A DNA stretch of 64,000 nt. It comes from Ruegeria sp. PrR005. GTDB taxonomy: Bacteria > Pseudomonadota > Alphaproteobacteria > Rhodobacterales > Rhodobacteraceae. Where the stretch lies: positions 434,001 to 498,000 of the forward strand of contig NZ_JAAGOX010000022.1 in the NCBI RefSeq assembly GCF_010500245.1. The letters are read 5' to 3'. Numbering within the stretch: position 1 is the first letter of the stretch; each line of letters starts with the position of its first letter. The position numbers were made by a program, and so were the translations under genes. Shown here in pieces: positions 60,601 to 64,000 of this stretch. The notes under the pieces are model-generated. The model saw only the letters and a program-made list of their open reading frames with translations, was not told the DNA's origin and searched no databases.

Positions 60601-60996
60601 TTATCCGCTGGCGGTCCGCTCGTCACAGGTCTTCTTGGCCTGGCTGACCGTCAGCGTGTTGCCGATGATCCCGACGTCATTGGTCAGGGCAGGGGCGCGT
60701 CCTTGAGGCGGCGGCGCAAAGCCAAAGGTCACCGCCCGCTCACCCGGCCGGGCAAGGCTGGGCGACGGCCCCTGCCAGACATAGATCCGCTGGCTGCCGG
60801 GCATGCCCAGCCGGGTCAGCGCATGGTCGCCCACCCCGCACCAATAGATCGCGTTTTCGGAGAACGCGGCCACCACCTCGATCAACCCGCCCGCCACCGG
60901 ATAGGCGGCCGAACGGGATTCGTTTCCAGCCATCACCGCGGTCGCGGTCAAAACGGTTGCCAGACTTGCAACGCGATACAGGCCAACTCTCGGCAT
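60601..60996 (-). CDS. Hypothetical exported protein
   Basis: A 131-residue protein with a likely signal peptide (RVGLYRVASLATVLTATAVMA, cleavage near residue 23). The mature part has two Cys (YWCGVGDHAL, KKTCDERTAS) that could form a disulfide. Family not recognised. The start is ATG 60996, with a TTG just before it; a longer reading to 61116 runs through a direct repeat. It is convergent with the 59902 gene, 3 bases from its stop. Confidence 0.6.
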   Translation of the reverse strand: MPRVGLYRVASLATVLTATAVMAGNESRSAAYPVAGGLIEVVAAFSENAIYWCGVGDHALTRLGMPGSQRIYVWQGPSPSLARPGERAVTFGFAPPPQGRAPALTNDVGIIGNTLTVSQAKKTCDERTASG

Positions 60997-61069
60997 CAAG
61001 GCACTCCATTCCTCTGAAAGGAATACGCCCGGATGCCCGGGGCGGATCGAAATTGGCCGTTCTTTCTTG

Positions 61070-61124
61070 GTACAAAACGGTAAATCCCGCCCCGGGACGG
61101 CGTACAAAACGGTCAATTCCGCCC
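61070..61124. promoter_or_regulatory. Direct repeat in the promoter region of the hypothetical exported protein
   Basis: GTACAAAACGGTAAATCCCG (61070-61089) is repeated as GTACAAAACGGTCAATTCCG (61102-61121), 32 bases apart, with the following CCC shared. They lie 74-126 bases upstream of the 60996 start, in a 132-bp gap with no gene. Regulator binding sites are the simplest reading; the regulator is unknown. Confidence 0.45.
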
Positions 61125-61128
61125 GGAT

Positions 61129-61566
61129 CTACTGGTCGACGGCCTCGCGCACGATTCCGTCCAACAGCCCTTGAACCTCCTGCATCGGCCCCTCGGGATA
61201 GCCTCGGAACCCGACCATAACCTCTTCTGATCCGGCCTTCTGAGCGACGAAGATCCCATAAGGGCAGAACACAATGTTCATCGGGTCCGCCTCCATCACC
61301 CGGCGCGACACGGTGGCCGAGCAGAACGTGTAAACTTCTGCCTTGTCGAACAGAACCACGTCCGATCCTACGTCGGCCCGGGTCCGTTCCAGCATGTCGC
61401 CGACGTGGCTGACATGGTCTATGACCAACCCGCGACCGACGATGGCGCTTTCCACGGCAAAGGCCACATCGGAAAAACTCTCGTTAGTTGAATAGGTTAC
61501 CATCTCCTGCGCGGATACGGCCGTCGCGGTCGCCGCAAGTGTCAGTGCCAGCATTAACTGTTTCAT
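61129..61566 (-). CDS. DUF302 family exported protein
   Basis: A 145-residue protein: signal peptide (KQLMLALTLAATATAVSA, cleavage near residue 19) and a DUF302 domain, recognised by VESAIVGRGLVIDHVSHVGDMLERT and LFDKAEVYTFCSATVSRRVMEADPMNIVFCPYGIFVA. Function unknown. GGGAG lies 7 bases ahead of ATG 61566. It is divergent from the glutamate-synthase-like gene. Confidence 0.85.
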   Translation of the reverse strand: MKQLMLALTLAATATAVSAQEMVTYSTNESFSDVAFAVESAIVGRGLVIDHVSHVGDMLERTRADVGSDVVLFDKAEVYTFCSATVSRRVMEADPMNIVFCPYGIFVAQKAGSEEVMVGFRGYPEGPMQEVQGLLDGIVREAVDQ

Positions 61567-61679
61567 AGCGCTTCTCCCTTTGTGATGTGACGCGGCTTGC
61601 ACGATGCGCCAATCGGTTACAGTCTTGAACCACAGATCACATCCGTCCTTGAGACATATCAATATATCGGAGTTCCGGC

Positions 61680-63233
61680 ATGGGTTTCGCGTATAATTCC
61701 ATCGAGGTCATGGCGATCATCTTCATCGGCGTCCTTGGCCTGGCCGCGCTGCTGCTGGTGATCTTTTTTGTCATAGACAGGTTCCAGACCCAGGATGCGA
61801 TCCGTCGAAACTATCCGGTAATTGGAAGATTTCGCAATATTTTCACAGAGTTAGGAGAGTTCTTCCGGCAGTATTTCTTTGCCATGGACCGCGAGGAGAT
61901 GCCGTTCAACCGGGCGCAGCGCAACTGGGTCTACAACGCCAGCGAGGCCAAGGGGAACACGGTGGCCTTCGGCTCCACGCGCAACCTGAACATCCCCGGC
62001 ACCCCGATTTTCATGAACGCACCCTTTCCGCCGCTCGACGACCAATATGCCACGACCGCGCCGATGCTGATCGGCCCGACTTGCCGCCAACCCTATCTGG
62101 CGCCGTCCTTTTTCAACATTTCCGGCATGTCCTATGGCGCGATTTCCAAGCCCGCGGTCCGGGCCCTGTCGCGCGGCGCAAAGGTGGCCGGGGTCTGGCT
62201 GAACACCGGAGAAGGGGGTTTGTCTCCCTACCACCTCGAAGGCGGCTGCGACATCGTTTTCCAGATCGGCACGGCCAAGTTCGGAGTGCGGGACGCCGAC
62301 GGCAACCTCAGCGACGAGAAACTGCGCGAAGTGGCGGCGCTGCCGCAGGTCAAGATGTTCGAAATCAAGCTGAGCCAGGGCGCCAAGCCGGGCAAGGGAG
62401 GCATCCTGCCCGCCGCCAAGATCGACGAGGAAGTTTCGAAAATCCGTGGTGTTCCAATGGGTAAGGACGCGATCTCGCCCAACCGCCACCGCGAGGTCGA
62501 CGATTTCGACGGGTTGCTCGACCTGATCAATCACGTGCGCGAGGTCACCGGCAAGCCGGTTGGGATCAAGACCTGCATGGGTTCGGCCGACCCCTGGTTC
62601 GAGTTCTTTCGCAAAATCCGCGAACGCGGCGACGACAGCGCGCCGGACTTCATCGCGGTCGATGGCGGCGAGGGCGGGACCGGCGCGGCCCCGATGCCCC
62701 TGATCGACCTGGTGGGCCTGCCGCTGCGCGAGGCGCTGATCCGCATGGTCGACCTGCGCGACCTCGCTGGCCTGCACGATCGTATCCGCATCATCGCCGC
62801 CGGCAAGCTGGTCGCGCCAGGGGACGTCGCCTGGGCGATTTGCCTGGGCGCTGATTTCATCGCTTCGGCGCGTGGGTTCATGTTCTCTTTGGGATGCATC
62901 CAGGCGCTCAAGTGCAACAAGAACACCTGTCCGACCGGAATCACCACCCATATCCCCTCGTTGCAGAAGGGGCTTGTGGTGCCGGAAAAGGAAAAACGCG
63001 TGGCCGCCTATGCGCGTTCGGTGATTGGCGAGGTCGAGACCATCGCCCATTCGGTCGGCGTGGCCGAGCCCCGGCAGATGCGCCGGCGGCATGTCCGGAT
63101 CGTCTGCGACGATGGAACCTCGGTGCAGATGAATGACCTCTACCCTTCGGTATTGCTCGGCGCCGAGGGCACCGCTCGGGCGCGCGGCAACAAGCAGTTC
63201 GAGGAGGGGTTGAAGCGTCTCGGCGTTGTTTGA
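61680..63233 (+). CDS. FMN-binding glutamate synthase family protein (membrane-anchored)
   Basis: A 517-residue protein with one N-terminal membrane helix (about residues 10-32) and a domain like the FMN/[3Fe-4S] part of glutamate synthase. Cluster-binding CIQALKCNKNTCPTG (Cx5Cx4C) is intact, as are FIAVDGGEGGTGAAPMPLIDLVGLP and GADFIASARGFMFSLG. It lacks the glutaminase domain. The donor and product are unknown; an oxidoreductase at the membrane is likely. ATG 61680 has GGAG at 7 bases. Confidence 0.87.
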   Translation: MGFAYNSIEVMAIIFIGVLGLAALLLVIFFVIDRFQTQDAIRRNYPVIGRFRNIFTELGEFFRQYFFAMDREEMPFNRAQRNWVYNASEAKGNTVAFGSTRNLNIPGTPIFMNAPFPPLDDQYATTAPMLIGPTCRQPYLAPSFFNISGMSYGAISKPAVRALSRGAKVAGVWLNTGEGGLSPYHLEGGCDIVFQIGTAKFGVRDADGNLSDEKLREVAALPQVKMFEIKLSQGAKPGKGGILPAAKIDEEVSKIRGVPMGKDAISPNRHREVDDFDGLLDLINHVREVTGKPVGIKTCMGSADPWFEFFRKIRERGDDSAPDFIAVDGGEGGTGAAPMPLIDLVGLPLREALIRMVDLRDLAGLHDRIRIIAAGKLVAPGDVAWAICLGADFIASARGFMFSLGCIQALKCNKNTCPTGITTHIPSLQKGLVVPEKEKRVAAYARSVIGEVETIAHSVGVAEPRQMRRRHVRIVCDDGTSVQMNDLYPSVLLGAEGTARARGNKQFEEGLKRLGVV

Positions 63234-63338
63234 CGCGTCAATTGTTTCAGGCTGGCAACGCAGCTGTGAAGCGAGTTGCGTTGGCGGTTCGGTCCGTCGG
63301 CTCTAAACTCTTTGAATGTGGAAGTAACGGAGTGCCCG

Positions 63339-64000
63339 ATGGCTCATCGCTGGAACAATGACCTTAGCCGTGCTGATATCACGCCCGAGGCCGCTTTCTT
63401 GAACCGCCGCCATGTGCTGGCTGGTCTGGCCGCAAGCGGCCTGAGCGCGGTTGCCGGACGGGCAAGGGCAGAAACGCTGGAGCCGAACAGTTGGGAAGAG
63501 ATCACCGGTTACAACAACTTCTACGAGTTTGGTACCGGCAAGGGCGATCCGGCGGAATACGCCCATCTGCTGACCACCAAACCCTGGTCGGTCAAGATCG
63601 ACGGCATGGTCGACCGGCCCGGCGACTATGATTTTCAGGATATCCTATCCGAAATGACGGTCGAGGAGCGAATCTATCGGTTTCGCTGTGTCGAAGCCTG
63701 GTCGATGGTGATCCCTTGGAACGGGTTCGAGCTGGCCGATCTGCTGGCCATGGCCGGGGTGAAGGAGGGGGCGAAATACGTCGCCTTTGAAACGCTCTAC
63801 CGGCCCGAGGAAATGCCCGGCACCCGCTATCCGGTGTTGGAGTGGCCCTATCGCGAGGGTCTTCGCCTCGACGAGGCGATGCACCCGCTGACCCTGATGG
63901 CGACCGGCATCTACGGCAAGCCGCTGCCCAATCAGAATGGCGCGCCGCTGCGGCTGGTGGTGCCATGGAAATACGGGTTCAAGTCGATCAAGTCGATCGT
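63339..64000 (+). CDS. msrP: Protein-methionine-sulfoxide reductase catalytic subunit MsrP (partial)
   Basis: A periplasmic molybdoenzyme that repairs oxidised methionine. About 220 residues are in the window; the C-terminus is cut off at 64000. A Tat signal with twin Arg ([20 protein letters not shown]) is at residues 21-40. The Mo-ligand Cys is in [10 protein letters not shown] (about residue 116), and [32 protein letters not shown] is typical. Its usual membrane partner MsrQ would lie beyond the edge. CGGAG is 8 bases ahead of ATG 63339. Confidence 0.93.
   Translation, partial: MAHRWNNDLSRADITPEAAFLNRRHVLAGLAASGLSAVAGRARAETLEPNSWEEITGYNNFYEFGTGKGDPAEYAHLLTTKPWSVKIDGMVDRPGDYDFQDILSEMTVEERIYRFRCVEAWSMVIPWNGFELADLLAMAGVKEGAKYVAFETLYRPEEMPGTRYPVLEWPYREGLRLDEAMHPLTLMATGIYGKPLPNQNGAPLRLVVPWKYGFKSIKSI

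Overview
The window looks like a chromosomal segment of a marine Roseobacter-group alphaproteobacterium (Ruegeria-like). This is inferred from high GC content, an RpoE/ChrR singlet-oxygen module almost identical in layout to the Rhodobacter one, Rhodobacterales-type iron boxes, a DUF1523 protein, and several families I associate with Rhodobacteraceae. No rRNA, phage, IS element or CRISPR array is seen. One gene (6937-7530) is strikingly AT-rich against this background.

Layout. 1-2543: a partial aldehyde dehydrogenase, a creatinase and a small cupin. 2735-9799: an uncharacterised co-directional gene cluster (coiled-coil protein, unknown protein, AAA+ ATPase, AT-rich two-helix membrane protein, unknown protein, two small membrane proteins). 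It is followed by a membrane-anchored cytochrome c behind a MerR-type promoter. 10307-12849: a Core-2/I-branching-type glycosyltransferase divergent from a sulfotransferase. 12867-13973: a TetR regulator divergent from a flavin-type oxidase, with two palindromic operators. 14208-18135: ilvD, an XRE-cupin regulator, a PEP-mutase-like enzyme and a DNA alkyltransferase. 18199-24211: the chrR-rpoE pair divergent from a five-gene operon (flavin oxidoreductase, DUF1365, MFS, DUF3833, SDR) in which each start overlaps the previous stop. Matched ECF-type promoter sequences face both ways.

24281-31902: small proteins, a saccharopine-dehydrogenase pair (lysine catabolism) with a GST and a phosphatase, a carbamoylase-type amidohydrolase, a GDSL lipoprotein and a MAPEG protein. 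32007-43713: a two-component system divergent from a branched-chain-amino-acid-type ABC transporter operon (livG-H-small membrane protein-M-K-F). That operon is bracketed by two adenylate-forming CoA ligases and has a hairpin in every sizeable gap. 43769-48717: an iron(III) ABC permease and binding protein, each with an iron-box-like palindrome, interleaved with two class III nucleotide cyclases.

48827-64000: a sulfatase, rpmJ and tRNA-Val, N-formylglutamate amidohydrolase, a DUF4139 protein, DNA polymerase IV, a Nudix hydrolase, pyrF, clpB behind a heat-shock promoter, small membrane and secreted proteins, a membrane-anchored glutamate-synthase-like protein and the start of msrP. The best candidates for undescribed biology are the AAA+ cluster at 2735-9799 with its seamlessly fitted AT-rich gene, the structured noncoding stretch at 55373-55734, and the cyclase/iron transport arrangement.
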